Assembly: GCF_003315035.1 (NCBI RefSeq)
Contig: NZ_QNRE01000003.1
Location: 555,375-619,374 of the forward strand
Direction: 5' to 3'
DNA from: Nocardia puris
Lineage (GTDB): Bacteria; Actinomycetota; Actinomycetes; Mycobacteriales; Mycobacteriaceae
DNA length: 64,000 bases
Shown here: in pieces, positions 10,240-19,337 of the stretch
Layout: the number at the start of each line of letters is the position of its first letter
How positions within the stretch are numbered: the stretch's first letter is position 1
Program-made: the position numbers and the translations under genes
The notes under the pieces: generated by a model
The model's database searches: none
The model's input: only the letters and a program-made list of their open reading frames with translations
Told to the model about the DNA's origin: nothing

Positions 10240-11067
10240 TCAGCCCGCCCGCTCGATGGACTTGCTCCCGGACACGCTCTCGATCGGAATCACCAGGGGC
10301 GCACCGGAAACCGGATCGGTGATGATCATCGCCTGCAAGCCGAACACGGCCTCGAGCAGATCCGGCGTCAGCACCTCGGCGGGCGCGCCGGTGGCCACGA
10401 CCGCGCCCTCGCGCAGGACGACGAGGTGGTCGGCGTAGCGGGCGGCCTGGTTGAGGTCGTGCAGCACCAGCACCAGGGTGCGCCCGTCCTCGGCGTTGAG
10501 CCTGCGGCACAGCTCCAGCACGTCGAGCTGGTGGGCGATGTCGAGGTAGGTCGTGGGTTCGTCCAGCAGCAGCACCGGCGTGTCCTGCGCGAGCACCATG
10601 GCCAGCCAGACCCGCTGCCGCTGCCCGCCGGACAGTTCCTCGACGGGCCGGTCGGCCAGCGCGGTGATCGACGTCGCCGCCATCGCCTTCGCCACCACGC
10701 GCTCGTCCTCGGGCGACCACTGTCGCAGCAGCCGCTGGTGCGGGAACCGCCCGCGTGCGACGAGATCCGCGACGCAGATGCCGAACGGCGCGACCGAGGT
10801 CTGCGGTAGCAGGCCGAGCCGGCGCGCCACCTCCTTCGCCGAATACTTGTGGATGTCCTTGCCGTCCAGGATCACCTGCCCGGCGTCGGGGACCAGCAGG
10901 CGCGAAAGTGCCCGCAGCAGCGTCGATTTGCCGCAGGCGTTGGGCCCGAGGATGACGGTGATCGCCCCCGCCGGGATGTCGACGCTGAGATCGCTCGCCA
11001 CCCGCCGCGAGTCGTAGGACAGGTCCAGTCCCACCCCGCGCAGGGGTGTGGTGTCGGCCTCTGGCAT
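10240..11067 (-). CDS. fepC: iron-siderophore ABC transporter ATP-binding protein
   Basis: Cytoplasmic ATPase of a FecE/FepC-type importer. Walker A is GPNACGKST, Q-loop LLPQTS, signature LSGGQRQRVWLA and Walker B VLLLDEPTTYLDIAHQ, followed by the switch His in LVLHDLNQA. 275 aa, normal length. Last gene of a four-gene minus-strand operon (binding protein, two permeases, ATPase), 12 bases after the second permease. IdeR control from the box upstream of the operon is expected. Confidence 0.93.
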   Translation of the reverse strand: MPEADTTPLRGVGLDLSYDSRRVASDLSVDIPAGAITVILGPNACGKSTLLRALSRLLVPDAGQVILDGKDIHKYSAKEVARRLGLLPQTSVAPFGICVADLVARGRFPHQRLLRQWSPEDERVVAKAMAATSITALADRPVEELSGGQRQRVWLAMVLAQDTPVLLLDEPTTYLDIAHQLDVLELCRRLNAEDGRTLVLVLHDLNQAARYADHLVVLREGAVVATGAPAEVLTPDLLEAVFGLQAMIITDPVSGAPLVIPIESVSGSKSIERAG

Positions 11068-11079
11068 GTGATCCCTCCG

Positions 11080-12123
11080 CTACACCTGTTTCGACCGGCT
11101 GAGCAGCCAGATGAGATAAAGGCCGCCGACGATGCCGGTCATGCGGCCGATGGGCACGCTCGCCCCGATCGGCAGGGTCCGGGTGATCACGTCGGCGGTG
11201 ACCAGCAGGAACGCGCCCATCGCCGCCGCGCTGAAGACCGGCAGCGTGGTCGATCGGGTGAGCCGCAGCACCAGTTGCGGTGCGGCGAGGGCGATGAAGA
11301 CGATCGGCCCGGCCGCGCCGGTGGCCAGCGCGGCCAGCAGGACCGCGCCGAAGATCAGCGACAGCCGGACGCGTTCGACAGGCACGCCGAGCTGGCCCGC
11401 GATGTCGTCGCCCATCTCCATCAGCGTCGAATGCCGCGCGATCACCGCGATCAGCGGGACGATCACCAGCACGCCGATCAGCACCGGCACGGCGTGCATC
11501 CACTTGCGCGACTCCAGAGAGCCGGCCAGCCACATATCGGCCGCGATCGCGTTGTCCAGATCGCCCTTCACGAGCATGAGACCGTTGAGCGCGGCCAGCA
11601 CCTCGCCGACGCCGATACCGGTGAGCACCAACCGGTATCCGCCGGTAACTCCGGCTTTCACCGACAGCAGGTACACCACGACAGCGGTCGCGACGCCGCC
11701 CAGGATCGCACCGAGCGCGACCTGCAACGGGCCCGCGCCGAAGAAGACGATCTGCGCGATCGCGCCCGTCGCGGCGCCCGTGGTGAAGCCGATGACGTCG
11801 GGCGAGCCGAGCGCGTTGCGCGATACCGACTGGAACACCGCGCCCGAGACGCCGAGCGCCGCCCCGGCGCACACGGCCGTCACCACGTGCGGCAGCCGGA
11901 TGTCGCGGATGATCCGCTCGTACCGGCCGCCGTCGCCGCCGGTGAGGGTGGCCAGGATGTCGGCGACCGGGATCGGCAGCGTGCCGAGCGTCATCGCGTA
12001 GACCGCGCCCGCGACCGTGAGCGCGGCGAGAATCGCGGTGACGGTGAGCACTCGGGGCCGGATGACGACGGAGTGCTTGCTCCCCCGCCACACCCGTCCC
12101 GTGGTCCGCACCGGCGCGCTCAC
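11080..12123 (-). CDS. fepG: iron-siderophore ABC transporter permease (FecCD family), second subunit
   Basis: 347-aa polytopic membrane protein of the BtuC/FecCD family, forming one half of the import channel. Typical motifs: RLPHVVTAVCAGAALGVSGAVFQ, NALGSPDVIGFTTGA, GPIVFIALAAPQL and the C-terminal GGLYLIWLL. About nine to ten hydrophobic segments can be read. The GTG start at 12123 overlaps the preceding permease stop by four bases (GTGA), which indicates translational coupling and fixes the start. Confidence 0.93.
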   Translation of the reverse strand: MSAPVRTTGRVWRGSKHSVVIRPRVLTVTAILAALTVAGAVYAMTLGTLPIPVADILATLTGGDGGRYERIIRDIRLPHVVTAVCAGAALGVSGAVFQSVSRNALGSPDVIGFTTGAATGAIAQIVFFGAGPLQVALGAILGGVATAVVVYLLSVKAGVTGGYRLVLTGIGVGEVLAALNGLMLVKGDLDNAIAADMWLAGSLESRKWMHAVPVLIGVLVIVPLIAVIARHSTLMEMGDDIAGQLGVPVERVRLSLIFGAVLLAALATGAAGPIVFIALAAPQLVLRLTRSTTLPVFSAAAMGAFLLVTADVITRTLPIGASVPIGRMTGIVGGLYLIWLLSRSKQV

Positions 12124-13217
12124 AGCTGCACCAATCGACGGCGGCGCACCAGAGCGACGAAGAACGGTCCGCCCATGAGCGCGACCATGATGCCGACGCC
12201 CACCTCGCCGGGCGGCGCCACCACCCGGCCCAGCGTGTCGGCCGCGACCACCAGCACCGCCGAGATCAGCATCGAGTACGGCAGCACCCAGCGGTGATCG
12301 GCGCCCGCGACGAAGCGCGCGATGTGCGGCGCGGTGAGTCCGACGAAACCGATGGGCCCCGCCGCGGCCGTGGCCGCGCCGGCCAGCACGATCACCGCGA
12401 CCGCCGACAGCGCCCACACCCGCAGCGGTTGCGCGCCCAGCGCCCGGCTCAGGTCGTGGCCGAGCGCGGCCGCGTCCAGCAGCCGGGCCAGCGCGGCCGC
12501 CAGGAGCAGGCCGGCGGCGACCAGCGTGACGACCGGGATCAGCACGTCGTAGCCGCGCCCTTGGAGCGAGCCGACCATCCAGTGCCGGAAGCGGTCGAAC
12601 ACGGCTTCCTCGCTGTTGACCAGGATCACCTGGGTGAGCGCGAGCAGCACCACGGTGAGCGCCGCGCCGGCCAGTACCACCCGCACGGGGTGGGTGCCGC
12701 GGCCGACGCCGCCGAGCAGGTAGACCGCCGCGCCGGCCAGCGCGGCGCCCGCCAGCCCGAACCACATGTACCCGCTCACGGTGGTGACGCCGAAGAAGGA
12801 GATCGCCGCCGCGATCGCGACGGTCGCGCCCGCGTTGACGCCGAGGATGCCGGGATCGGCGAGCGGGTTGCGGGTGAGCGCCTGCATGATCGTGCCCGCC
12901 ACGCCGAGCGCGCAGCCGACCACGATGCCCAGCAGGGTGCGCGGGATGCGCAGGTGCCGCACCAGCAGGTGATCGCTGTCGGCGGGATCGAACGCGACGA
13001 TCGCGTCCCAGGTGTCGGCGAGCGGGATCGAGGTGGTGCCGGTGATGATGCCGAGCACGACGAAGACGGCCAGCAGCGCGAGCAGCACCAGCAGGCCGTT
13101 GCGGCGCAACGCGCGCTGACGGGCGTGCGGGCGGCGGGTCGGATAGGCGACGGTGGACATGGGGCGGTCGGTGCGCCGGAACGGCCGCCCGCGCCGGGCG
13201 GGCGGCCACCCCGTCAC
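12120..13217 (-). CDS. fepD: iron-siderophore ABC transporter permease (FecCD family), first subunit
   Basis: 365-aa permease partner of the previous gene. It shows the same family landmarks: RHLRIPRTLLGIVVGCALGV, ALTRNPLADPGILGVNAGA, GPIGFVGLTAPHIAR and GEVGVGIMVALMGGPFF. The first 20 or so residues before MSTVAYP are Arg/Pro-rich, and ATG 13160 is a possible alternative start, but GTG 13217 overlaps the binding-protein stop by four bases (GTGA), as at the next junction, so the long form is preferred. Confidence 0.92.
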   Translation of the reverse strand: MTGWPPARRGRPFRRTDRPMSTVAYPTRRPHARQRALRRNGLLVLLALLAVFVVLGIITGTTSIPLADTWDAIVAFDPADSDHLLVRHLRIPRTLLGIVVGCALGVAGTIMQALTRNPLADPGILGVNAGATVAIAAAISFFGVTTVSGYMWFGLAGAALAGAAVYLLGGVGRGTHPVRVVLAGAALTVVLLALTQVILVNSEEAVFDRFRHWMVGSLQGRGYDVLIPVVTLVAAGLLLAAALARLLDAAALGHDLSRALGAQPLRVWALSAVAVIVLAGAATAAAGPIGFVGLTAPHIARFVAGADHRWVLPYSMLISAVLVVAADTLGRVVAPPGEVGVGIMVALMGGPFFVALVRRRRLVQL

Positions 13218-14215
13218 TTGCCGAAGTTCTCGACCACGCCGTCGACGATCTCGATGGCGCTGTAGTAGTCCATGCGGAACGAGTTGAGCCCCAGGCCGTA
13301 CACCTGGTTCGCCTTGACCGACGGCACATTCGCCAGCACCGGATCATCGCGGAACCCGGCGGCGCGGGCGTTGTCGGCGCTGAGGATGAACGTGGTCTCG
13401 GCGGTGAGCTTGGTCAGGTTCTCGTAGGCGGTCCACACGAAGTCGGCGCGCGGCTGCGGCTGGGTGTGCCAGCTCGGGTCCGGGTCCTCCACGGTGAAGC
13501 CGAGCGCGGTGAGCAGTTCGGCCTGCGCGCCGCCCGCCCTGGCGATCGGGTTGTCCTGGCCGGGGCCGTTGTAGGAGATGATGTTGGCCTTGCCCGCGGG
13601 CACGGTGATCTTCGCCTTCGCCTCCGCGACATTCGCGTCGAAGTCCGCGATCACCTGCTCGGCGCGCTCCTCCAGACCGGTGGCGGTGCCGAGCTGGCGC
13701 GCGAGCGACTGCCAGGTCTGGCCGCCGTAGTCGACCACGATGGTCGGCGCGATGCGCCCGAGTTCGCCGACCTGGTCGACCAGCGCGTCGCGGCCCGAGG
13801 TCACCACCACGATCAGGTCGGGCTCGGCGGCGTACACGGCCTCGACGTCGAAAGTGCCGACCGACCACAGGTTTTCGACCCCGCGCTCGGCGGCCACGTC
13901 GGCCCACTGGTCGAAGAACCTGCCCTCGGTGGCGGCGGCGCTGGCCACCACGGGCGCGTCGATCGCCAGCAGGGTGCCGGTGACCGAGACTCCGGTGGAG
14001 ACGATCCGCTGCGGCTGAGCGGGGATCTCGGTGGTGGTGCCGTCGGCGTTGGTGAAGGTGCGCGGCCAGGCGCCCGACGACGCGGTGTCGCCGGTGGCGG
14101 ACGTGTCGTCGGAGCCGGAGCACCCGGCAACGGCCAGCACGGCCGCCAAGAGCAGGGCGAGCAGCGCCATGAGACGCGTCCGCGGCGATCTCGACGTGGC
14201 AGGCAGGGGTGACAT
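13214..14215 (-). CDS. fepB: siderophore-binding lipoprotein (FepB-like)
   Basis: 333-aa extracytoplasmic solute receptor. A basic N-terminus, a hydrophobic stretch and the lipobox LAVAGCSG predict lipid attachment at about Cys32. The mature part is a cluster B-type (helical backbone) periplasmic-binding protein: QRIVSTGVSVTGTLLAI, EPDLIVVVTSGRDAL, IAPTIVVDYGG and a C-terminal helix ending EIVDGVVENFGK. It captures ferric siderophore for the coupled permease/ATPase genes. First gene of the operon. A DtxR/IdeR box lies about 90 bases upstream, predicting repression by iron. Confidence 0.92.
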   Translation of the reverse strand: MSPLPATSRSPRTRLMALLALLLAAVLAVAGCSGSDDTSATGDTASSGAWPRTFTNADGTTTEIPAQPQRIVSTGVSVTGTLLAIDAPVVASAAATEGRFFDQWADVAAERGVENLWSVGTFDVEAVYAAEPDLIVVVTSGRDALVDQVGELGRIAPTIVVDYGGQTWQSLARQLGTATGLEERAEQVIADFDANVAEAKAKITVPAGKANIISYNGPGQDNPIARAGGAQAELLTALGFTVEDPDPSWHTQPQPRADFVWTAYENLTKLTAETTFILSADNARAAGFRDDPVLANVPSVKANQVYGLGLNSFRMDYYSAIEIVDGVVENFGK

Positions 14216-14304
14216 GGGTGCCCTTTCGTCCGACGGGCCCGGACGACCGGGTCACGCTGATGGATCGGTGGCCATACCCGGACTACTTCCAGGCTCTGCC
14301 CGCA

Positions 14305-14323
14305 GAAGTATAGGCTAACCTAA
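14305..14323 (-). promoter_or_regulatory. IdeR/DtxR iron box
   Basis: The 19-mer read on the plus strand, GAAGTATAGGCTAACCTAA, matches the IdeR/DtxR consensus TTAGGTTAGGCTAACCTAA at 15 of 19 positions, with a perfect right arm. It lies 90 bases before the siderophore-binding-protein start, in the expected promoter area. Iron-loaded IdeR bound here would shut the uptake operon. Confidence 0.8.
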
Positions 14324-14357
14324 GCCGACGCGGTCGACTCCCCGCAACCGCCCCGTC

Positions 14358-14843
14358 TCAGCAGGCGGCGGGCTTCGTCGGGCAGTTCAGATGCGTGTCG
14401 AGCACGTGCGCGCCGGGGCCTTCCTCACCGAGCCGGTCGTGCTCGTTGACGAGTTTGCAGGTGCCCAGCGAGAGGCAGCCGCAGCCGATGCAGCCGGTGA
14501 GGTTGTCGCGCAGGCGGGTCAGCTGATTGATGCGATCGTCGAGGTCCTCGCGCCACAGCGTGGACACCGTCTCCCAGTCGCGACGGGTGGGCGTGCGGCT
14601 CTCCGGCAGGCGGTCCAGCGCGTCGCGGATCTGGCTCAGCGGGATGCCGACCCGCTGCGAGATGCGGATGAACGCGACCCGGCGCAGCGTCTCCCTGGTG
14701 TACCTGCGCTGATTGCCGCTGGTGCGGCGGCTGGAGATCAGACCCTCCCGTTCGTAGAAGTGCAGTGCGGACACCGCCACTCCGCTACGCTCGGAAAGCT
14801 GTCCGGGGGTCAGTTCCTTGGCTCGCCAATCGGCTGTCGACAT
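14358..14843 (-). CDS. soxR: redox-sensitive MerR-family regulator SoxR
   Basis: 161-aa MerR-family activator that senses redox-active compounds through a [2Fe-2S] cluster. The N-terminal winged helix ([20 protein letters not shown]) is followed by a dimerisation helix and the diagnostic cluster motif CX2CXCX5C at Cys118, 121, 123 and 129. Start ATG 14843 has a GGAGG site six bases upstream; the GTG one codon earlier is less well placed. In actinobacteria SoxR usually responds to endogenous quinones or antibiotics rather than superoxide and drives small regulons. An operator-like palindrome lies just upstream of its own gene. Confidence 0.95.
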   Translation of the reverse strand: MSTADWRAKELTPGQLSERSGVAVSALHFYEREGLISSRRTSGNQRRYTRETLRRVAFIRISQRVGIPLSQIRDALDRLPESRTPTRRDWETVSTLWREDLDDRINQLTRLRDNLTGCIGCGCLSLGTCKLVNEHDRLGEEGPGAHVLDTHLNCPTKPAAC

Positions 14844-14858
14844 CACGCTCCTCCATTC

Positions 14859-14878
14859 ACCTCAACAATAGTCGAGGT
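14859..14878. promoter_or_regulatory. SoxR operator (MerR-type palindrome)
   Basis: ACCTCAACAATAGTCGAGGT has arms ACCTCAAC and GTCGAGGT, which pair except for one base. It matches the CCTCAA...TTGAGG SoxR box. It lies 16 bases upstream of soxR and about 90 bases before arcA, so autoregulation is likely and control of arcA is possible. Confidence 0.75.
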
Positions 14879-14967
14879 TTTCTGGGGGCGGAGCGAAACC
14901 GGACACCCCGCGCCATTCGGTGGCCGATTTCCGTGCTCCCGGGCCCGCGGCGAACTACGGTCGGAGC

Positions 14968-16221
14968 ATGGGAGCAGATGCTGTGCCCGTGAACGGCGGG
15001 ACACGCTACGGAGTGACCTCCGAGGTGGGCGCCCTGCGCACGGTGCTGCTGCACCGGCCCGGCGCCGAGCTGCGCAGACTCACCCCGCGCAATAACGATC
15101 AGCTGCTGTTCGACGGCATCCCGTGGGTCGAGCGCGCGCAGCAGGAGCACGACCTGTTCGCCGATCTCCTGCGGGCGCGCGGCGTGGAGGTCCTGCTGCT
15201 CTCGGACCTGCTCGCCGAGACCGTCGCGGTGAGCGGCGCGGCCCGCATCCAGGGCATCTCCAAGGCCGTCGACGCCCGGCGGCTCGGCCACCCGCTGGCC
15301 GACGAGCTCGCCGCCTACCTGCGCGGCGTGCCCGCCCCGGAGCTGGCCGAAATCCTCATGGCGGGTATGACTTTCGACGAGCTGCCGTTCGGCCACGACA
15401 CCACCTCGCTGGTCCGGCGCATGCACCAGGGCGCCGACTTCGTCATCGACCCGCTGCCCAACCTGCTGTTCACCAGGGACTCCTCGTTCTGGGTCGGGCC
15501 GAGGGTGGCCATCACCTCGCTGGCGCTGCCCGCGCGGATGCGCGAGACCTCGCTCACCGACCTCATCTACGCCTTCCACCCGCGCTTCCTGGGCGTGCGC
15601 CGCGCCTACGAATCGCACACCGCGCCCATCGAGGGCGGCGACGTGCTGCTGCTCGCGCCCGGTGTGGTGGCGGTGGGCGTGGGCGAGCGCACCTCCCCCG
15701 CCGGCGCGGAGGCGCTCGCGCGCAGCCTCTTCGACGACGGGCTGGCCCACACCGTGCTGGTGCTCCCGATCGCGCAGACCCGCGCGACCATGCACCTCGA
15801 TACGGTGTGCACCATGGTCGACACCGACGCCGTGGTCATGTACCCCGCCGTGCGGGACGAATTGCGCGCCTTCACGATTCGCCGCGACGACGATTACACC
15901 GCCTACGAGCACGGCGGCGTCACCATGCGCGGGCCCGACCCGTTCCTGCCCGCGGCCGCCGAGGCCATGGGCATCGGCAAACTCCGGGTGATCGACACCG
16001 GACTCGACGGCGTCACCGCCGAACGCGAACAGTGGGACGACGGCAACAACACCCTGGCCCTGGCGCCCGGCGTGGTGGTGGCCTACGAGCGCAACGAGAT
16101 GACCAACGCGCGGCTCACCGACGCGGGCATCGAGGTGTTGCCGATCCCCGGTTCGGAACTGGGCTCGGGCCGCGGTGGCCCGCGCTGCCTGTCCTGCCCC
16201 TTGGCCCGCGACGACGTCTGA
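14968..16221 (+). CDS. arcA: arginine deiminase
   Basis: Hydrolyses L-arginine to citrulline and ammonia (guanidino-modifying enzyme fold, cytoplasmic). 417 aa. Family motifs: [47 protein letters not shown] and [11 protein letters not shown] (active-site His/Asp). The catalytic Cys is near the C-terminus in [10 protein letters not shown]. Start ATG 14968 is preceded by TACGGT at 14956-14961 with a six-base gap, so a leaderless mRNA is likely. No arcB/arcC follows, so this is an isolated arcA, as in M. tuberculosis. A GntR regulator starts eight bases after the stop. Confidence 0.95.
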   Translation: MGADAVPVNGGTRYGVTSEVGALRTVLLHRPGAELRRLTPRNNDQLLFDGIPWVERAQQEHDLFADLLRARGVEVLLLSDLLAETVAVSGAARIQGISKAVDARRLGHPLADELAAYLRGVPAPELAEILMAGMTFDELPFGHDTTSLVRRMHQGADFVIDPLPNLLFTRDSSFWVGPRVAITSLALPARMRETSLTDLIYAFHPRFLGVRRAYESHTAPIEGGDVLLLAPGVVAVGVGERTSPAGAEALARSLFDDGLAHTVLVLPIAQTRATMHLDTVCTMVDTDAVVMYPAVRDELRAFTIRRDDDYTAYEHGGVTMRGPDPFLPAAAEAMGIGKLRVIDTGLDGVTAEREQWDDGNNTLALAPGVVVAYERNEMTNARLTDAGIEVLPIPGSELGSGRGGPRCLSCPLARDDV

Positions 16222-16228
16222 GGCGACC

Positions 16229-16597
16229 ATGCTGACCACCGTCAGGATCGACCACGACTCGCCCGTTCCCCCGTACGAGCAGCTCCGGCTGGCGGTGGTG
16301 GACCGGGTGCGCTCCGGCCGCTTGACCGCGGGCACGAAGATCCCGACCGTGCGCGCGCTGGCCGCCCAACTGGGTCTCGCGCCCAACACCGTCGCCAGGG
16401 CCTACCGCGAACTGGAGGCCGACGGCGTGATCGAGACCAGGGGCAGGCAAGGCTCGTTCATCGCGTCCTCCGGCGATCCCACCCGGGACGCGGCCGGGCG
16501 CGCCGCCATCGCGTACGTGGCGACCATCCGCCGCCTCGGCCTCGACGACGACGCCGCACTCGGTTTCGTGCGCTCGGCGCTGGAGACGGCGGGCTAG
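16229..16597 (+). CDS. GntR-family regulator (YtrA-type)
   Basis: 122-aa protein with only an N-terminal winged HTH (PPYEQLRLAVVDRVRSGRL, then RALAAQLGLAPNTVARAYRE) and a short helical tail. That is the size of the YtrA subgroup, which usually represses a neighbouring transporter. No transporter adjoins it; it follows arcA by eight bases and probably shares its transcript. The effector is unknown. Its TAG stop and the pmt stop on the other strand share the same CTAG. Confidence 0.88.
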   Translation: MLTTVRIDHDSPVPPYEQLRLAVVDRVRSGRLTAGTKIPTVRALAAQLGLAPNTVARAYRELEADGVIETRGRQGSFIASSGDPTRDAAGRAAIAYVATIRRLGLDDDAALGFVRSALETAG

Positions 16598-18192
16598 CGC
16601 CAGCTCGGCAGCCAGAGGTGGTCCTGCCAGGAGCCGGGCGTGATGGACTGCCCGGTCAGGATCGGCCACAGCCAGGCGAAGTTCACGATCACCAGCGCCA
16701 GGTAGAGGCTGACCGCCAGCAGGCCGAGTCCGTAGCGTTCGCTGGGTGGGGCGGGCAGGAACGTGCCCTTGGGACTGCGCGCGACGCGCACCGGCCGCGC
16801 GGGCCCCAGGATGTCGCCGAGGACGAGCGCGATGCCCATCATCAGGAACGGGGCCAGCGGCACCGCGTAGAAGAAGTACATCTGGCGGTCCAAGGTGAGG
16901 AACCAGGGCAGCAGGCCCGCGCCGTACCCGGTGAGCACCGCCGCGTAGCGCCAGTCGCGGCGCACCACCGCGCGCCACAGCATCCAGCCGAGCACCGGCA
17001 GCGCCACCCACCAGATGGCCGGGGTGCCGACCAGCATGACGGCCTTCACGCATTGGGCCTCGCCGCAGCCGCCCACGTTGTTGTCGGCGAAGTAGTACAG
17101 CATCGGGCGCAGGCCCATCGGCCAGGTCCACGGCTTGGATTCCCAGGGGTGGTGGTTGCCCGCCGAGTTGGTGAGTTCGGAATGGAAGCGCAGGGATTCA
17201 CCGCTGTAGAACCACAGCGAGCGCAGCGCGTCGGGGAAGAACGACCACGGGCCGCCTTCGCCGACCTGATTGCCGACGGCGTAGCGGTAGACGCCGGTCT
17301 CGCTGGCGAACCAGGCCCAGTAACTGGCCAGATACACCCCGAGCGGGATCACCACCAGCGCGTACAGCGCCGGGCCCACATCGCGCAGCGCGGTGCCCGA
17401 CCACGGCCTGCGCACGCCGTAGGCGCGGCGGGCGGCGAGGTCGAAGCAGACGCTCATGAGGCCGAACGCGGCGATGTAGTACAGGCCCGACCATTTGGTG
17501 CCGCAGGCCAGGCCGAGCAGCACGCCCGCGCCGAACCGCCACCAGCGCACGCCCAGCCGCGGGCCGAACGCGGTGAGCCCGATGCGGCCCTCCGCGTCGA
17601 CGCGGGCCATCCTGGCGCGCACCTCGTCGCGGTCCACGATCAGGCAGCCGAACGCGGCGACCACGAACACCGCCATGAAGATGTCGAGCATCGCCATGCG
17701 CGAGGTGACGAACAGCATGCCGTCGGCGATCACCAGGATGCCCGCGAACGCGCCGACCAGCGTGGAGCGGGCCATGCGCCGCACGATCCTGATCACCAGC
17801 AGCACCAGCACGGTGCCCGCCACCGCGGAGGCGAACCGCCAGCCGAAACCGGTGTAGCCGAACAGGAATTCGCCGATGGCGATCATCTGTTTGCCGACCG
17901 GCGGGTGCACGATCAGGCCGTAACCGGGGTTGTCCTCGACGCCGCCGCCGGTGAGCATCTGCCACGCGTGCGGCGCGTAGTGCTTCTCGTCGAAGACCGG
18001 GGTGCCCGCGTCGGTGGGATAGTGCAGGTTGACGAACCGGGTGATCGCCGCGATCAACGTGAGGAACCCGGTGACGAGCCAGCCGCGCAGGGTGTCGCTG
18101 GGCCCGAAATCGGGCGCGGGACGCAGCGGGGCGGGGCTCGACCAGGTGGGCACGGCCCCGGTTACGGTCGCGCGGGAGGTCACCTGGGTCAC
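16594..18192 (-). CDS. pmt: protein O-mannosyltransferase (PMT family)
   Basis: 532-aa polytopic GT39 enzyme that transfers mannose from polyprenyl-phosphate-mannose to Ser/Thr of exported proteins (homologue of M. tuberculosis Rv1002c). The first external loop carries the catalytic acidic pair in VFDEKHYAPHAWQML. Also visible: NPGYGLIVHPPVGKQMIA, the long loop with NSAGNHHPWESKPWTWP, and MYFFYAVPLAPFLMMG. About eleven membrane segments can be read. The start is 18192 (MTQVTS). Back to back with rsmI (260 bases between them), as in mycobacteria. Confidence 0.94.
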   Translation of the reverse strand: MTQVTSRATVTGAVPTWSSPAPLRPAPDFGPSDTLRGWLVTGFLTLIAAITRFVNLHYPTDAGTPVFDEKHYAPHAWQMLTGGGVEDNPGYGLIVHPPVGKQMIAIGEFLFGYTGFGWRFASAVAGTVLVLLVIRIVRRMARSTLVGAFAGILVIADGMLFVTSRMAMLDIFMAVFVVAAFGCLIVDRDEVRARMARVDAEGRIGLTAFGPRLGVRWWRFGAGVLLGLACGTKWSGLYYIAAFGLMSVCFDLAARRAYGVRRPWSGTALRDVGPALYALVVIPLGVYLASYWAWFASETGVYRYAVGNQVGEGGPWSFFPDALRSLWFYSGESLRFHSELTNSAGNHHPWESKPWTWPMGLRPMLYYFADNNVGGCGEAQCVKAVMLVGTPAIWWVALPVLGWMLWRAVVRRDWRYAAVLTGYGAGLLPWFLTLDRQMYFFYAVPLAPFLMMGIALVLGDILGPARPVRVARSPKGTFLPAPPSERYGLGLLAVSLYLALVIVNFAWLWPILTGQSITPGSWQDHLWLPSWR

Positions 18193-18456
18193 GCCCCGAT
18201 CGTATTAGGTCGGTGCGCACCGGCCGCGCATCGGTGACCGAGACACCGCGCGAATCACAGGCGCGCGGTGCGGGTGCTGGGAATCCTCACTTCGCCCGGG
18301 CCGCTGCACTCACCCCGACCCGGCAGCCGCGAGCGCGCTTAGTCCGGGTTACGGCGAGAGCAATGGCCAGGCGAACGGTTCGGCATGCCGGGTGGTCCGG
18401 CGGTGTCGATAGGCTGGCTCGGGAACTGTGAACCAGAGGTGCGAAGCGGAGGCGTG

Positions 18457-19311
18457 GTGGCGGACGGGAACGCGGGACGGTTGGTGCTCGCGGCGACGCC
18501 GCTGGGCGATATCGGCGACGCCTCGCAGCGGTTGCGCGACGGGCTCACCACCGCCGACGTGGTCGCGGCCGAGGACACCCGGCGCACTCGCTCGCTGGCC
18601 AAGGCGCTGGGCGTGGAGATCGGCGGGCGCGTGGTGAGCTTCTACGACCACGTGGAGAACGCGCGCATCCCCGCCCTGCTCGAGGACATCGAGTCCGGCC
18701 GCACCGTGCTGCTGGTGACCGACGCGGGCATGCCGTCGGTGAGCGATCCGGGCTACCGGATGGTGGCCGCCTGCGTCGAACGCGGCCTGCCGGTGACCTG
18801 CCTGCCCGGACCGTCGGCCGTCACCACCGCGCTGGCGCTGTCCGGAATCCCGGTGGAGCGCTTCTGTTTCGACGGGTTCCCGCCGCGCAAGTCCGGCGCG
18901 CGCAAACAGTGGCTGGGCACGCTGCGCACCGAGCCGCGCGCGTGCGTGTTCTTCGAGGCGCCGCACCGGTTGGCCGACTGCCTCGCCGACGCCGTCGACG
19001 TGCTGGGCCCCGACCGCCGCGCCGCCGTCTGCCGGGAACTCACCAAGACCTACGAGGAAGTCGTGCGCGGCACCCTCGCCGAGCTCGCCGCGTGGGCCGT
19101 CGAGGGCGCGCGCGGCGAGATCACGGTGGTGCTGGAGGGCGCCGTCCCCGTCGCCGCCGACCCCGCCGACCTGGTCGAAGCCGTCGAATCCCTCACCGCC
19201 GCCGAAGGGTTGCGCCTCAAGGACGCCTGCGCGCGCGTCGCGGCCACCCACAACGTGTCCCGCCGCGAGCTCTACGACGCCGTCCTGGCGTCGCGTGCGG
19301 ACGACGACTAG
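18457..19311 (+). CDS. rsmI: 16S rRNA 2'-O-ribose C1402 methyltransferase RsmI
   Basis: SAM-dependent tetrapyrrole-methylase-fold enzyme that modifies 16S rRNA C1402 in the P site. Family marks: RLVLAATPLGDIGDASQR, VVAAEDTRRTRSLAKALG, LLVTDAGMPSVSDPGYR, CLPGPSAVTTALALSG and the GFPPRKSGARK/APHRLADCL region. About 284 aa. GTG 18457 has a GGAGG site four bases upstream; GTG 18454 is in frame but too close. The C-terminal small domain (LKDACARVAATHNVSRRELYDAVL) is complete. Confidence 0.94.
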   Translation: MADGNAGRLVLAATPLGDIGDASQRLRDGLTTADVVAAEDTRRTRSLAKALGVEIGGRVVSFYDHVENARIPALLEDIESGRTVLLVTDAGMPSVSDPGYRMVAACVERGLPVTCLPGPSAVTTALALSGIPVERFCFDGFPPRKSGARKQWLGTLRTEPRACVFFEAPHRLADCLADAVDVLGPDRRAAVCRELTKTYEEVVRGTLAELAAWAVEGARGEITVVLEGAVPVAADPADLVEAVESLTAAEGLRLKDACARVAATHNVSRRELYDAVLASRADDD

Positions 19312-19337
19312 GCGATCCCACGGTTCCGGTTCGCCCG